Notes: generated by a model from the letters alone, not told the origin. DNA of 64,000 bases from Pochonia chlamydosporia 170 (GCF_001653235.2 NC_035794.1:744001-808000); one strand, 5' to 3'. Shown: positions 46,701-59,530, numbered from the stretch's first letter. A program made the numbers and translations.

Positions 46701-47479
46701 AGTCTAGCACTTTAGTCCAAGGGAGCCGGACATTCAACTCCAAACTCCCGACTGCCGCAATCGACCTTGACGATTTGCAACCTCCTCCGCCATTTCTGCT
46801 CATTGCTCGAGCTCTGCCATCGACTTTTTGTAGTTTCGCCTTGTTAGATTCCCATCTGCAAACTCCCGGTCGAGTCTCTGCCGCACACCACCCACCCGTT
46901 GGCTCCCCTTGGCCGCCCTCCCTGACTTGACCGCTCCGTTCCTTGTTCCCATCGATTCCTATTTGCGAGCGGTACGCGCGGTCTTGATTCGCAACACGGT
47001 TCGCGTCTTTGTCCGCTGCCTGTAATTCTTGGAGAGGTATTGAGTCGCGGAGTGGCGAATCCCAAACTTGCCTGGTAGGCTCCCGTCTTTCCTGTTGTGC
47101 TTTGGTTGCGTCCGCCCCCAATTTGGAAGCTCTGTTGCCATCCCGAAGCAACCTGTTCAATACGACTTATTTCATATATCATGACTTCGACTGACCATAC
47201 AGGCCCTCCGTGGAGCAGTTCAACAGTCTCTTTGGACCGTTACTCTACGTCCAGCACTGACTACCGGCCGATATCTCCACCCATCCCGACTGTCTCCGTG
47301 CCATAACCTGTCACGAACCCCGTCGTCGATCGCACATCGCTCCCACACCTCGACGCTATACCACCGAACCTGCCCTTGCGGCCGCCACCCACAGTTCTAT
47401 CACTTGGGAGTTTTGCTTGTCGACTCCCACCCTTTCCTTCTTTTTGTCTTTCAACCCCACAATCTTGGTCAAGTTCGCC
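40755..47479. other. Large gene-free region (6.7 kb)
   Basis: No gene was recognised in this stretch between the divergent bHLH and Sft2 genes. It presumably contains the two promoters and long untranslated leaders. A plus-strand purine-rich block at about 42114-42203 would be a pyrimidine-rich leader on the bHLH strand. There are CCAGACC-type runs at 42546-42567, GGCGCT repeats near 41682-41702, and CT- and A-rich tracts. Frames here are short and overlapping on both strands, typical of chance. Confidence 0.45.
42114..42203 (-). other. Pyrimidine-rich block upstream of the bHLH gene
   Basis: On the plus strand this block is almost all G and A (GAGGCGAGGCGAGGTGAGAG and similar), so on the bHLH gene's strand it is a C/T-rich tract. 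Such tracts are common in fungal promoters and leaders. No transcript start can be shown from sequence. Confidence 0.4.
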
Positions 47480-48706
47480 ATGGCGTCGACCGCGTTTCGC
47501 GACTCTTTAAGCTCGCTGGGCTGGAGCCGCAGACAAGATGAGCCAGTCAACACAGCTCCGGAGACGGGCCTATTCGCATCCATCAGGAACTTGAACCCGT
47601 TCCAGGACCGCAGCTATGTCCGACTTCCAACCTCAGAAGGTCCAGGTGCGCCTCTACCGGCTCCCACTCGGCGAGAAGAGGAGGAAGGCTGGTTTGTTCG
47701 TGAGTCAAAACCTCCCCAAACGCGCCCTCTTCCACACGCATCGTCTGTCAACTTTGGACGACACGGAGCAGCTTTGAGATGCGGCACCCCTGCAGCGGGA
47801 CATGTGCATTGCAGCTTTTAGGCATGCTTTAGAGTCTGCATGTGATGCAGACATTGCGCCTCGTGGGCGACAAGGCTAACATGGGGTGCAGTCAGTAGAT
47901 GGGACCGGCTGTTGGTCTTTGGGGCCTGCAACTTGGCTGCTCTGGCCTGTTTTGCCATTTGCTTCACCCTGTTTCCGATATTGGCAACCCGGCCGCGCAA
48001 GTTTGTTGTTTTGTAAGTGCTGTTTTCTTGCGTGCGATTTTTGACACTTCTTCCTCCTTCGTTGGTGGTGGTGAGCTTGTCTCTCCTGGCCCCCCACAAA
48101 GCCTCCATTGTGCTTGTCAACAAGCTTCTCACACTGTCTCATGGCTTGCGGCCCGACGAGTGAGTCAGGACGTACTCGGGGTTACTGTCTTGTTGAGCAA
48201 GGCACAAATGCCGTGTTCTGCTTCGCCTCACTGCCTACCGTTGACCTGAGGTGGTCGCCTTGGCGCAGTGCAATCTTGGTCTTGTGTCAACTCTCACGTT
48301 TGTAATACGGCATCTCCAGATCTAGCAGCTAACACGACTATTTGTGACAGATGGACCGTTGGGTCTGTACTCTTCTTAGCCTCGTTTGCAGCGGTCATGG
48401 GCCCTATGAACTATGTCTACCATCTTCTCTCCGCGCAACGACTGCCGTTCACAGCAGCGTATTTTGGTTCCATTGCCATGACACTTGTCTTCGCACTCAA
48501 GGTAAGTGTCTGTTGACGAGTGTTGTCATGCAGAATAACTGACGTGCTCCCAGCTGCATAGCACCATCTTAACCCTCTTTTCCTCCCTTGTCCAGTTGGC
48601 ATGTCTACTATGGTACCTCATCAGCTACTTTCCCATGGGCGCCACTGGTCTCCGTCTAGCCGCATCATTTGGAACCCGGCAAGCAACGTCATGGATGTCA
48701 GGATAG
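47480..48706 (+). CDS. sft2: Sft2-like Golgi vesicle transport protein
   Basis: Sft2 is a small tetraspanning membrane protein that, together with Got1, helps endosome-derived vesicles fuse with the late Golgi. Four exons (47480-47699, 47892-48012, 48351-48501, 48554-48706) give 214 residues with all junctions in frame. The cytoplasmic N terminus MASTAFRDSLSSLGW and SIRNLNPFQDRSYV lead to WDRLLVFGACNLAALACFAI, the first membrane helix. The second helix includes WTVGSVLFLASFAAVMGPMN, preceding YVYHLLSAQRLPFTAAYFGS and two more hydrophobic helices with LACLLWYLISYFPMG. These match the Sft2/Got1 family plan. The introns are 192, 338 and 52 nt; the second is unusually long for this region. The gene stands isolated between two long gene-free stretches. 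Confidence 0.93.
48013..48350 (+). other. Long (338 nt) second intron of sft2
   Basis: The intron runs from GTAAGT to GTGACAG and contains a GCTAAC-type branch site near 48328. No small RNA with box C/D motifs was seen in it. Confidence 0.8.
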
Positions 48707-49719
48707 AACGAAGAGTGTGGCGGCAAAACAATGCAGAGCACAGAAAGAAAGACAGGGATGTGTATTAGAACGACGTCATCGTGATGAGATTCTGCAAAGC
48801 GACTTGACTAGCAACAATGTACTGTATCTACATGAATGTACGAATAGAGTCCCTTTTTTTGCCCACCAAGCCATTCCCGTGTGTGTCAGTGTCACGCACG
48901 TAGTATCTCAGTCGGCACTGAGTAGTCACATAGTCGTTGGGTAGAACTAGCGCCATCATCTGACCCAGTTTGGAAAGTCGGCGTGACGAACTACCGGGTC
49001 TCGGTTTGGTATGGATGCAACAGTAACAATGTTGCACACTCTTGCGACCAGACAGACCGAATACCTGACAAATGTTGGGTCCGTGTCTAAACTGTCTTTG
49101 GTTGTGTATCAGCTGGCAAGTCACTCAACTCGGCCGATTCCCTTGATTCGAGCGTACATCGGCCGAGGAGCACGTCACTCTAACTACCCAGGGACTTGTT
49201 TCTGTAGGATATTTCAATCTGCGCCGTCTTTACTCTACTACTCTGCGTTGTATTCTAACCTCGGAGACCATGTTCATTATTGTTTTCTACGTAGTCTTTA
49301 CGAGTGTGACGCTTGGCTTCCTTGGAGATGGGCTTGGCTGAATATCATAAGGCGACTATTGCGTGATGGGGACACTGACACCGTTGTGCGGAATTTGATA
49401 CTCACGCGGTAGTTGGAGGTCAAGCTGTTGCAACAGGGTATGGGAAACGTACCTAGGTAGTCGGTCATTCTTGAGGGACGTTGTATTCGCGGGTTGAACG
49501 TGCGCTGGTTAGACGTGGTGATTCGTTCATTAGATGAACCCGGAGCGAACGACGGCAACTACGGGTTGAGGCCGAGAAAAGGCGGGACGGGGACTAGCGC
49601 ATGGGATCTTGATGTATCGTCGTTGCATTGGGGGTGTTTATATCTGGTGGAAAGTGAGAATGGGAAGTGTGAGGTTTGTGACGTCTGGTGGTGGATTGTA
49701 CTGGAGGGTATGTAAGTTG

Positions 49720-50085
49720 TCAAGTTCTATTGTTGTTTGGGGTCGGCACTAGGCAAAACTTTGCGATAGTCTATTCTTGTCTTTACTTGGACATATAGTC
49801 TCTGATATCTATTATGATCTTGGAACTGGTACTGTTACAAACTTGTGATGTTCTATTCTTGTCTGTACTTGGGCATACGCTCTGGGATGTTCCATTGTCC
49901 TGGGATTGGAACTGGGCTAAACACCGTAATACTCTATTGTTGTCTGAGAACATGCGCATCAAATCTCGTGATGATCTTGTCTTAGAACTTGTACCTGGCA
50001 TAAACGCCGTGATATGCTATTCTTGTCAGGGAACTTGGCAGAAACTCTGATGGGATACTTTCTATTCTATTCTTGTCTTGGATCA
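49720..50085 (+). repeat. Degenerate tandem repeat, period about 80 bp
   Basis: A core CTATTCTTGTC recurs in related form near 49770, 49852, 49931, 50012 and 50067, the first four about 80 bp apart and the last about 55 bp on. A weaker copy lies near 49725. Between cores the units share TACTTGG, GGAACTGG and TGATGT-like words. The copies are diverged, so this is an old minisatellite-like array. Confidence 0.7.
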
Positions 50086-51517
50086 TGTCGCAGGCGAGAT
50101 TTGTGCTTCACTAGTACGATGTACAGTTCTACTTGTGTTGGAACGTGTCTAGCCGAATTGGATCAAACTCAGCCAAGATATCCCAGCTCACATAGAACTA
50201 CGCCACTAGACCACACATCACGTCAAGTCGCATCTCCAGGCCTCGGGGCATCAAACTCAACGCCAACATATCCCAGCATCAGAACCAAAGTCACCAGACG
50301 CACAAAACAAAGTCACATCTCTAAAAAAAAAAAAAAAAACTCAATCGCAAATACTCTATTCCCGTCCCGCAGCACGTCAGCAGGGCACAAAAAAGCATAA
50401 ACCCGCCTTCCAGTCTCGGAATAAATGCCACTTGAATGTCATTCAGCGTCAATACCAAATTACACTCCCCTCCATTGATCCGCCCAAGTCCGCTTAGTTA
50501 CACTTTCAACTTCAGTTAAACTTGGCTCATGCGTTGAAACCACTACGCATGAAGCATCAAGCGCGGACCTTACAGGACTAGACTGAATGGTAAGTGACCA
50601 GAGGATCAAGCCACGGTAGCATCAACCAAGATGGCGGGCCGGAATGAACTACAGGAGATGTGATGCGATGCGCTGCCAGTCGCTACGTAACGCATAATGG
50701 ATTGGATTTCCAGAGAAGTATCTACGATATAAGGGCGCCGAGTATATTGATGCAGCAATACGGCCTTGACTGCAATGACAGCATTTGAATGCTAGCTATG
50801 AATGTGAATGTGAATGTCAATTGTAGGCATTAGTCGATGCGGCAGGTGTCTCATCCAAAGTTTGATCATCGGACCCTGAAATAAAAAAAATAAAAAATAA
50901 AAAGAACTGGGGCAAGTCTCGGTAAGTGGTCTGGTGCAAATTTTGTGGCGAGCACCCAGACAGAAAGTAATTTGACACATCAAAATAGCCGTCCATCATT
51001 TCGGATGAGCTGCGGAGATTGGCAGTAGAATCTGGGGCGGATGAATGGGACATGAACATGGACATGAACATTGAGGGCTCATAGCAGACCTTTGCTGCCT
51101 TTTGGCGAGCCACCACAATGGAATGGGTCTGATCGAAGGAGGGGAATATTGTGGAACATTGTGCCAGAATATTGACAGGTGTTGCTTGCTGTACATGATG
51201 CTGTGAAACGGGTCAAACTATATCCCACTAGGCCCAGACTTTTGAGTCTGGTTATTTGGCCAGTTCATGTACAGTAATGCCGAGCCTGAATAAAGGCTCA
51301 AGCTGGATGGGATGACATCAATTGATGCTTGTTCGAAAGAGGAAAGAGCAAGAAAAAATGTCACGGCCCCCACTGAAGTATACACTAACATGGAACAGTG
51401 TGCGATTACATATTGCTTGGGTTTGCGGTACCCGTGGTTGGCTGGCGCCAAATTCTGGTTTCACTGTTTGACTGGACTCCCTGCACTAGCCGGCTATGTC
51501 TCCCTAGTATGCACTCA

Positions 51518-51540
51518 AGTACGGAGTACGGAGTACGGAG
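51518..51540 (+). repeat. Three tandem AGTACGG units
   Basis: The unit AGTACGG occurs three times in a row, forming overlapping GTACGGAGTAC palindromes. The same word appears singly near 32939, 52081 and elsewhere. Confidence 0.8.
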
Positions 51541-52585
51541 TCATTCAATACTCGACAACATTAATGCATGTGTCTGGTGGGTCGGGAAACACACAAAGAA
51601 CAAACCGCCCCTTCTCCGGATGTTCGCTCTGCGTTTCGATGGAGCGTATGCTGTATGACGAGTGTGTTTCTGTGTTGGTTGACCAGTCACTCAGATGGCA
51701 GTGAATGACGGCATGCAGAGATGCAGCATCAGCCGCCCCTGGGAGTACGACATACAATACTCAACCAACTGAAGACTGATCAAGTGGATGAGGCCTGGCT
51801 GGATTGGGCTGATTCGGTTCGTTCGAGAATGGACATGGAGCGGCATGTGCGGATACGAGCAGGAAATGGCGCTTCTGGGCCGAGCCTGCACTTGTGCAAT
51901 TCACTCCGGTACCATGCTTGACATGAATTAATCGGTTGAAATTGAGACCGAAGCTGGAGCTGTGTGTCCATCTTTCGTCTGTTATTATGTTGACAGTGAT
52001 GATGTGCCGTGACTCAGATGCTCAGTGTGCATCTAGTATGAATGAGTAATAAATCAATGCTGCTGTCCTCGCTGGCATTGTACGGAGTACACGGACAAAC
52101 AACCAGATGCAAATTGATGCATCACCATCACCCCATGTTCAACCCTTGGTAATTGCTCGCATGCTTTGTTCGCCTGCTCTGGTCCATGTCCATCCACTTG
52201 AGCATGGTTTGACTTGACTTGACCTGACTAGACTCCACCCCACATGTCCAGTGCACTGGCAAAAAGGATACTGTACCAGTACAAGTACCTAGCCATGGAA
52301 CATTGAATTTGTTTGCTCCATGTCCATGGATGAGCTGGCTGGTTGCTGCCGAGTAATTATGAGGAAGGTCGCAAAGCGTCCAGTCTGGCCAGGTCGAGGC
52401 ATTTCATTTTCACCCGATCCAGCCGGCTGCATGTGCGTCCGTCTGCTGGGCACTTTGCAGGATTTCTTGCAAGTTGTCACATTTCTCCGCCAGGTATTAT
52501 ACGACTCGGCAGGCGTACATTGAATTTGTTGTCATCAACGCGGGAGTGGGTGGCTCTTGGTGACCACAGCAAGGATTGCTTCAAT

Positions 52586-52638
52586 GTCTTGTCTTGTCTT
52601 GTCTGGTCTGGTCGAACCGGGTCTGGTCTGGTCTGCTT
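52586..52638 (+). repeat. GTCTT/GTCTGG run
   Basis: Tandem GTCTT units pass into repeated GTCTGG words, interrupted by CGAACCGG. It belongs to the dispersed CCAGACC family. Confidence 0.7.
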
Positions 52639-54939
52639 CGTGTGACACTGCCGGACAGCTAATAAACTTATTGACCAGACTCTATTCTGATGAGGCGCTG
52701 ATCCGAGGCTAGAAATGACGAAGCAAACGCACAACGAGGCTTGACGGCATTGGTCTGTGGTCCGCCATCAGCAAAGGCTGCATCAATCTTCAGTGCGCAA
52801 TCAATGGTATCGCATGGCATGGCACGGTTTGCTCGTACTTGACTCTGTAGCAACATGATGAGACTCTGAAATTAGGTTGTTGACTGGGCTGCAGACGGCC
52901 AAACGTAGAATTGTCGTCAGGCCAAGCCCCCGACAGCCCGCCCCTCCACTTGACGCATACCAGGTACCAATGTATTTCGAGGGTTCAAGGACACACTGAC
53001 TGTACAGTACCGAGTTCGTCCTGCAAGTGTCAGCTGCTCAAGTGGTCCTCGGGAGCCGGTCGAGTCCGTTGTTTGAGGGCCAAGGGCCCCAGCCAGCAAG
53101 ACAATAGTGGTACACTCAGTAGCACAGCCAGGAGCGGGAATGGAATACCATTACTCACAGACAAACTTGGCTTGATGACTTCAACGCCCCCAGGTAAGGC
53201 TTGGTACGCTGAGAGAAATTCGTGAATCGTGTTTGTCGGGACGTTTGAGTACGAGATGGCAAAGCCAGCCCTGTTGAAGTCGTCAAATCGTTGCTCTGTT
53301 GTTGTACCTGCCTGGTACCGGCACCGGCACCGGCACCAATTGACCCTCAAGTGCTCTCAGCACCAGCTCCAGAACTTTACCAGCCTGGCACCACTTGGCT
53401 TGGCCACTTCAGTATGGCGGACCACTTTTGACTTTTGTCCTTGGGCCGACGGCCAAAAAAAAAAAAAATTTATGACGACCCGGTCGATTCCTTTTCGCAC
53501 ACTTGACTTGATGGACCATCTTGGCCGCACGCAAAAAATAACCTCCGACTTCCTTTTGCCCTGCCCGATGCCCCAGGCCCCAGCCTAGCCCAGCCAGTCA
53601 GCCAGTCCCAGTCCCTGGGTCTACTTTTGTGTCTGGTGTGTGTGTGAGCCAGACTCTGCATTCTAGCCCGCGCGTGTGTGTGTGTGCTTCTCATCCCTCC
53701 AAAATACCAGACCACAACATTTCTGCTCGCTGGGCCAATTCCATCCGGATTCGACGTTGCAGGTCGGTTGATTGTGGTTGCTTGTTGCGTCTGGATCAGA
53801 AGTTCATACTTCTTCAGAGTATCATTAAACGTACGTTGACAAGATTAACTGTCCTTCCCTTCTCTTCTCTTCGCCCCTCAGCCAGAGCAGCACAGTCTTT
53901 TTGTCTGGCCTGGTCCCTTCTCTTTCCTCCCACCAGTTTTTCTGACCCTTCCATCACTTTTGTCAAGTCTGCCCCGGACAGCTCCTGCCTGACAAGGTGT
54001 CTGATCTGCCTTTTCGTTGTCCTTTTCTTTTTTGCTTTTGTTTTTCTCCAGCCCACGGCCAAGAAAGACGCTGCACCTCCCAACTCCTTCGAGCAACCAA
54101 ACGGCGCAGCGCAGGCTTAGACTTTTTGTTCTCCCTGGCACAAGCAACGCCCTAATAAGTAGTTTTACTGACAAAGCAACCCTTTTACTTTTCAGTCGCT
54201 GTTTTCTGTCACTCCTCCTTTGCCTCTCGCTTCGACCGCCTTCCAAAAGCCCGAGTGCTTGGTGCCGCAACATCTGCGTCCTCCCTGTGGGATACTACTG
54301 TTATTTATTTCCTGTCGTTCCCATACTATCGACGCCGACGGTCCTGCATTTGCCCTCACTCCAATCGGATCATAGCGATTTTCCGGTTTGGTTGACTTCG
54401 TCAATTTTTTTATTCCCTCCTTGTGCCTCGCGTACGACTTCCCCTCGTCAATCGCCTGTGGTCAAAAACTTTTTTCCCTGTTTGGCCACGTTTAGACTGC
54501 TCTCCGATCAGGTTTTTTTTTTTTATTTCTTCAACCCTCACTCGATCTTCCCCAACTGCCGCGTCCTCTTGGGCCCCTCGGGACACCGGATCCTTCCCCC
54601 TCTTAACGGAAGAGAGGTTGAAAAAAAATTCACTCGAAGGACGCATATCTGGCCGATTCCTGCCCTCTTTTGTTCAGGAGACGGACGATCGACGACCCGA
54701 CATTTGCGACAGCAAACTCCTTTGAAACAGCAAGGAAACAAGTTGCACAGTTTGCGGAACAGTTGCCGCTTTGACCGCTGCACAGAGTTACTCTCTTGGA
54801 GTCGTTCCGACGACTTTTCATACACTTTTGCCCAAGCCATTCTTGCTTCACCCCGGCTGGGGAGCGTGGGTACGGCACAATCGCCAACGACAATACGAGG
54901 ATTAATTTTTTTTCCCTTCGTATTGTGACCAGGCTTTCT

Positions 54940-57428
54940 ATGGTCGGTATTGACATGATCTCCGCAGCAGAATCCAAGTCTAACGAGATGGCTGCTTCTT
55001 CGACATTTTCCTACGCGCAAGCCGCCAAGGGCCAAGGCGCGTCCCCTGCTGCTGCCTCACCAAATTTGGCATCGCAACCTCAAACCGCCGCCTCCCCCGC
55101 GGTGCCCGATGTCGCCGTCGAGTCTTTGGATGTTTCGCGCCCTGCCGAGGCTCGCCCTGCTGTGACGGCCGAGAAGCACGACATTGATAGCAACATTGGC
55201 TCTGAGAGTGACCTACGCTCTGAGACCACTCACGACAGACGCTCCGAATCGAGACGGGATGACGATTCTGGAAGATTAGATCGCCCATGGAGGCGGAATG
55301 ACAAAGGCACGAGGTCCTCAAGCACGGCTACGCGGTCGGTTGATGAGCAGGAACCGAGAAAACCACGCAAGGGCAAGAAGTCCAAGGCATCATCAGAGAA
55401 ACAGTACAACGATCAGGCATCAGGGGCTGACAAGGACAAGGAGGCTGCTCAGCAGGCACCCAAGGTGGAGTTGTCTGAGGCCCCCATTCCCTCTGTGAAT
55501 ATTTGGCACCAGCGAAAGGAGCAGCAACAGTCCAAGCCCAAGCCTTCACTTTCTGAGGCTATTTCCAATGGTACTTCTACGCACGAGACCGAGGCAAAGA
55601 AGCCTACCAAGGAATCTACCCCCACGACCCTGTCCAAAGAGAATGCACCCACAAATGGTGTCAAGTCAAATCGCAAGAACGGTGACTCATCCCGTTCAGA
55701 ACGAAATGCCAGCCGAGGCTCCCGGTTGGCTGACAAGGATGGCAAGAGTGAGCTGCCTCCTCCTGTTGAAGATGCTGCTTCTTGGCCCACTCCCGAAATT
55801 GCTATCAAGGAGGAACAGAAGAAGCCTGCTGCTGGCAAGCCTGCTCCTGTACAGGAGAAGGAACCTCAGGATGATGGATCCCAGAACAGGCGACCCAAAG
55901 AGAAGTGGGTAACCTACGACTATGTTCCTACAGTCAACTTTGAGACCCAACTGCCCCAGATGCGAAGCTCCAAACCCCGTGGTGGTGCCCGCAACGCCAA
56001 CGGCGGGCGAAGTGCCACCACTGCTGCTACTCAGTCTGGCGATAAGGCCGCCTCCAATGCTGCGCCGAGCAAACCCGCCGAGTCCAAGGAACGGACCAAG
56101 GAGAACGCCACTGGTTCCAACAGGAACACATCGCTTCCCCCAGCCTCCAAGCGAACGTCTATCGACACCAGCAATGCTCCCAAGGAACAAAAGAAGCTTG
56201 CTGCCGCTCACTCTGGCAATGACAAGGCCAGAGATGCCACATCGGCCCAATCATCTGTAAGTCGTCCATCCCACCCCCGTCACATTCTCCATCACACTTG
56301 ACGCAAATGAGTTCTATCCCAATTGAGAATTCAGAGCGGCAAATTAATTGTTCATTGTATCCATCCCATGTTATACGTATTCGAGTAGCTAACTCATTTC
56401 GTCTCTAGAACACCAATAATGCCCGCTCCGAAGGCCGAACTGATAGAGGACGAGGCGGCTACCGAGGAAGGGGTGCCCACAACCCTGTCAATACGCACTC
56501 GCAGCACCAGCTTAGCAATGCAAACTTTGCCAACAACAACGGACAAGTCTCAGGCAGACCTCAAGGTCCCTACAGCCCTCCACCACGACAAGGCCCTCAC
56601 GGCCCTGGCTTCATGCCCCCTTCCCAGCAGCGAGGAGGACGAGGTCGCAGCGGTGCTGCTAACAACTTCCACCGCATGTCCCTTCCCAACGGCGCCACCC
56701 GTCTACCTCCCATTCAGGCTCAGTTTGGCTCCTACGAGTATCCTATGCCTCCCATGTCTGCCATGCCTTACCAGGCGCAGCCTCCCTACTGGGATAATAT
56801 GGTGATGGCGGTCCTCAAGAACCAGATCGAGTACTATTTCTCAATTGAAAACTTATGCAAGGACATGTATCTGCGAAAGCGCATGGATTCTCAGGGCTTT
56901 GTCAACCTGCATTTCATTGCCGCTTTCAAACGTATTCGGGAGCTGACGTCGGACATGGGCATGATTCGAGCCGTCTGTGAATCCTCGACTGACCTTGACT
57001 TTGTGTCTGGCGAGGATGATATTGAGCGATTGCGACGGCGCAACGGTTGGCAGAGTTTTATCTTGCCAATGGAGGATCGTGATGACTTTGCTCGCAACGC
57101 CGGCCCAGTACATCTGACCTTCAAGAACCGTCCTCTCAACTTTGCACCCCAATTCAATGGTGCCATACCTGGGTCGTACGGCATGAACCCACCCATGGGC
57201 TTTTCTCCCCAAGGCGATGCTCCATTCCCACAATTTCCCGAAGGTGTGCCTGCTGGTCAGCCTGTAAATGGCCTGGTCAATGGCAACGGCCACGGTCATG
57301 GCAGCACCCAGCTGTCTGCTGACGTTCCTGACTTCTCCCCTTCAGGTTTGACAAGCCACGGGTTTGACGCACAGCACCATGGCCCTGAATCAACCAATGG
57401 TTTAACTAATGGGGTCCACGTCGAGTAA
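54940..57428 (+). CDS. La-motif RNA-binding protein (Sro9/Slf1, LARP1-like)
   Basis: This is a cytoplasmic mRNA-binding protein of the La-related family, associated in yeast (Sro9, Slf1) with translation. Exons 54940-56256 and 56409-57428 (intron 152 nt, phase 0) give 778 residues from the ATG at 54940. ATGs at 54955 and 54988 are alternatives. The conserved N-terminal box FSYAQAAKGQ sits shortly after the start. Long charged, Ser/Lys/Glu-rich disorder follows, with the conserved boxes SVNIWHQRKEQQ and EKWVTYDYVP. Exon 2 opens with Arg/Gly repeats (RTDRGRGGYRGRG), then the La motif at about 569-640 with QIEYYFSIENLCKDMYLRKR and FVNLHFIAAFKRI. A Gly/Asn/Pro-rich tail ends the protein. No RRM was seen. 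The 5' region is pyrimidine-rich. Confidence 0.9.
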
Positions 57429-59530
57429 GTGCTGCCAAGAGTCGGAAGATCAACTTGAAATGGCAGGCATTTTGGGGGGGTATGAAGTGGTGTGGTTTTG
57501 AGCGGTGACGAAGCAAAACTGGACGTCAGACAATGCTCTCTATATCTTGGTCCTTGGCAGGACCACGGACGAGATGTACTGCCATTTGGTCGAACTGGTG
57601 TTGGAATCCACCAAATGAATGACGGATGGCTGGCCAGCTTCATCAACGTACTTCTAGTATATATTTTGGCACCAGTATTGGTTCTATCTCCTGGCTTTGA
57701 GGATGCATCCGATCCGAAGGTTTCTTTGTTTTATTTTGGTTCGTTGATACAGGCGGGAGTCATTAGCATCACGATATTCCGAAAATGGCGTCATGCAGTT
57801 TCGGCGTCTCGGCGTGCCTTGGTATATTGGAAGCCAGAGAACCAGAGCAACGGGAGCCAACATGAGGAGGGTGATTCTGTTATGCTGGTAGCCACTGGAA
57901 AGGAATGGCGTCGGTATGGCGCAAGTGTTGAGTTAAAAGATCTCTGTCACTTTTCTTTACAGCTTTTTTTTTTTTTTTTGCATGGGTACATGGGGCGAGG
58001 GCAAGACATGGCTGCTTTTCTCTCCTTTTTTTCGGTGGCCAGAATCGACTTGAGGGCTGCAAAAGGCTCTTGATTTTTTTCTTTCTTTTTTTTCGAGGAC
58101 TCGACCCGGGCACGAGCAATTTGGTTTATTGGTGTTGGCCAGGATGCCTCATTTATCGAACCAAGCCTACAAGGTCGGCTAGTTTGACTGGAGAGCTTAT
58201 TTGGTTTGGACCCTTTTTGGTTGGACGCATCCTCGCCAGGTATGAGGTATGAGTCGGTACCGGCCATTTGGCCCATGGCTTTGTGGCAGCTTGCTCCTTG
58301 AACTGGATGCACAGCTGTCTATTGATGGGTGGAACTATTCGGCAGGAGAGCGTCGTCGTTATGCACGACTCGATCTGGATTGGATGTGCCATGTTGCCAT
58401 GTCACGGCAGACAGTCCTCGACCCGGGCGAATCGATAACTTAGGAACCATGGATCCGTTCTGCAGAGCAAAAATACGTGACAGTTTGGGATGGATTACAC
58501 AAGAAAAGAACAATTGAAACAGCACACATAGTACCAAAAGGGGGGGCATACATAAAAGGCACATGAACTCTTCTTCTTCTGCTTTTTGTTTTCTTCATTT
58601 ATTTGCGATGCTGGGCAAACGATTCGCCAAAAATCAATTCATTGCTTGTTCTTCTGATGCATATTTATCTGTTTTAGTTGATCTGATTCCGGTCATGTCG
58701 ACTTTTTCTCATGAAGAGTGGACGTTGGAAAGGGGTGTTGTTTTTGAGGAAACGAAAAGGAAATCCAATGTTGCTCCTCAGCGGATTTTCATTGTAGAGA
58801 CGGGAGGGCATGGAGATTGATTTGGCCTTCATAAAGCTCGATTTTTCCAACGGCCGTTCTTTTTTTCGTGTTTTTTTTTTATTAGTTTGCATCTCTTTCC
58901 CCCGCAAACCACATTTGATGCTAGATAGCGTGGGTACGATGCTGCTGCAGCATTAGTTGTATTGTACGATAGGATCAAAATAATCAAAAAATGGGCATTA
59001 GGTTTTGTAAGCCGCCTTTACTGCTGGTGATTTCGATGGTGAATGCTAGTCTTGCCCAGGTTGGATGGAGCTGGGATCCAAAGTATAGTTAGACGTCTCA
59101 CATTGAAGCCAAACACAAACTCAGTCATCAGCAGTTTGCGCATAACTTCATCCCGTAAAACCGCCCCCATTCTGGTGCAACCTCAGGTTCAACCAAACAC
59201 GAAGACGAAAGAAGCATCTCCGCGTCCATTGAGTGATGTCACTGCAACTCAGCTGCCTAGAGCGTTAGTTACACCGTCGTACTCTGCACATCAACGCAGA
59301 TCAAATTCATCGCCCACCAAATAAGAGGACGTGCCTGCATGGACCATGGACCAAACACACTGCCGTGACCAAAAGTCCATCCCCATCCGGCAGGTCAACG
59401 CCACTTATCAAGCATAATCCAACCCCCAGCAGCCGATCTGTTTCACAAACACTCTCCGATGAATCTATAAATGACTGGGCTCCCCGACCTCACAAAATTT
59501 ATGGGCCAAGGTTGGGTTCGCATTACCGAC
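57429..59530. other. Gene-free region
   Basis: This 2.1 kb holds the La-motif gene 3' side and the promoter of the GPI-protein gene. It carries a T15 run near 57965-57979 and other T tracts near 58074-58095 and 58861-58880. No gene was recognised; the 193-codon frame at 57492-58073 is judged chance. Confidence 0.5.

Larger units (their letters stand above)
48707..54939. other. Large gene-free region (6.2 kb)
   Basis: No gene was recognised. The region contains a degenerate ~80-bp tandem repeat (49720-50085), an A17 tract at about 50323-50339, a GTACGGA triplet repeat at 51518-51540, CT-rich promoter sequence from about 53750, and CCAGACC-type runs near 52586. From about 53800 to 54939 the plus strand is C/T-rich and is probably the promoter and leader of the La-motif gene. 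Confidence 0.45.
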
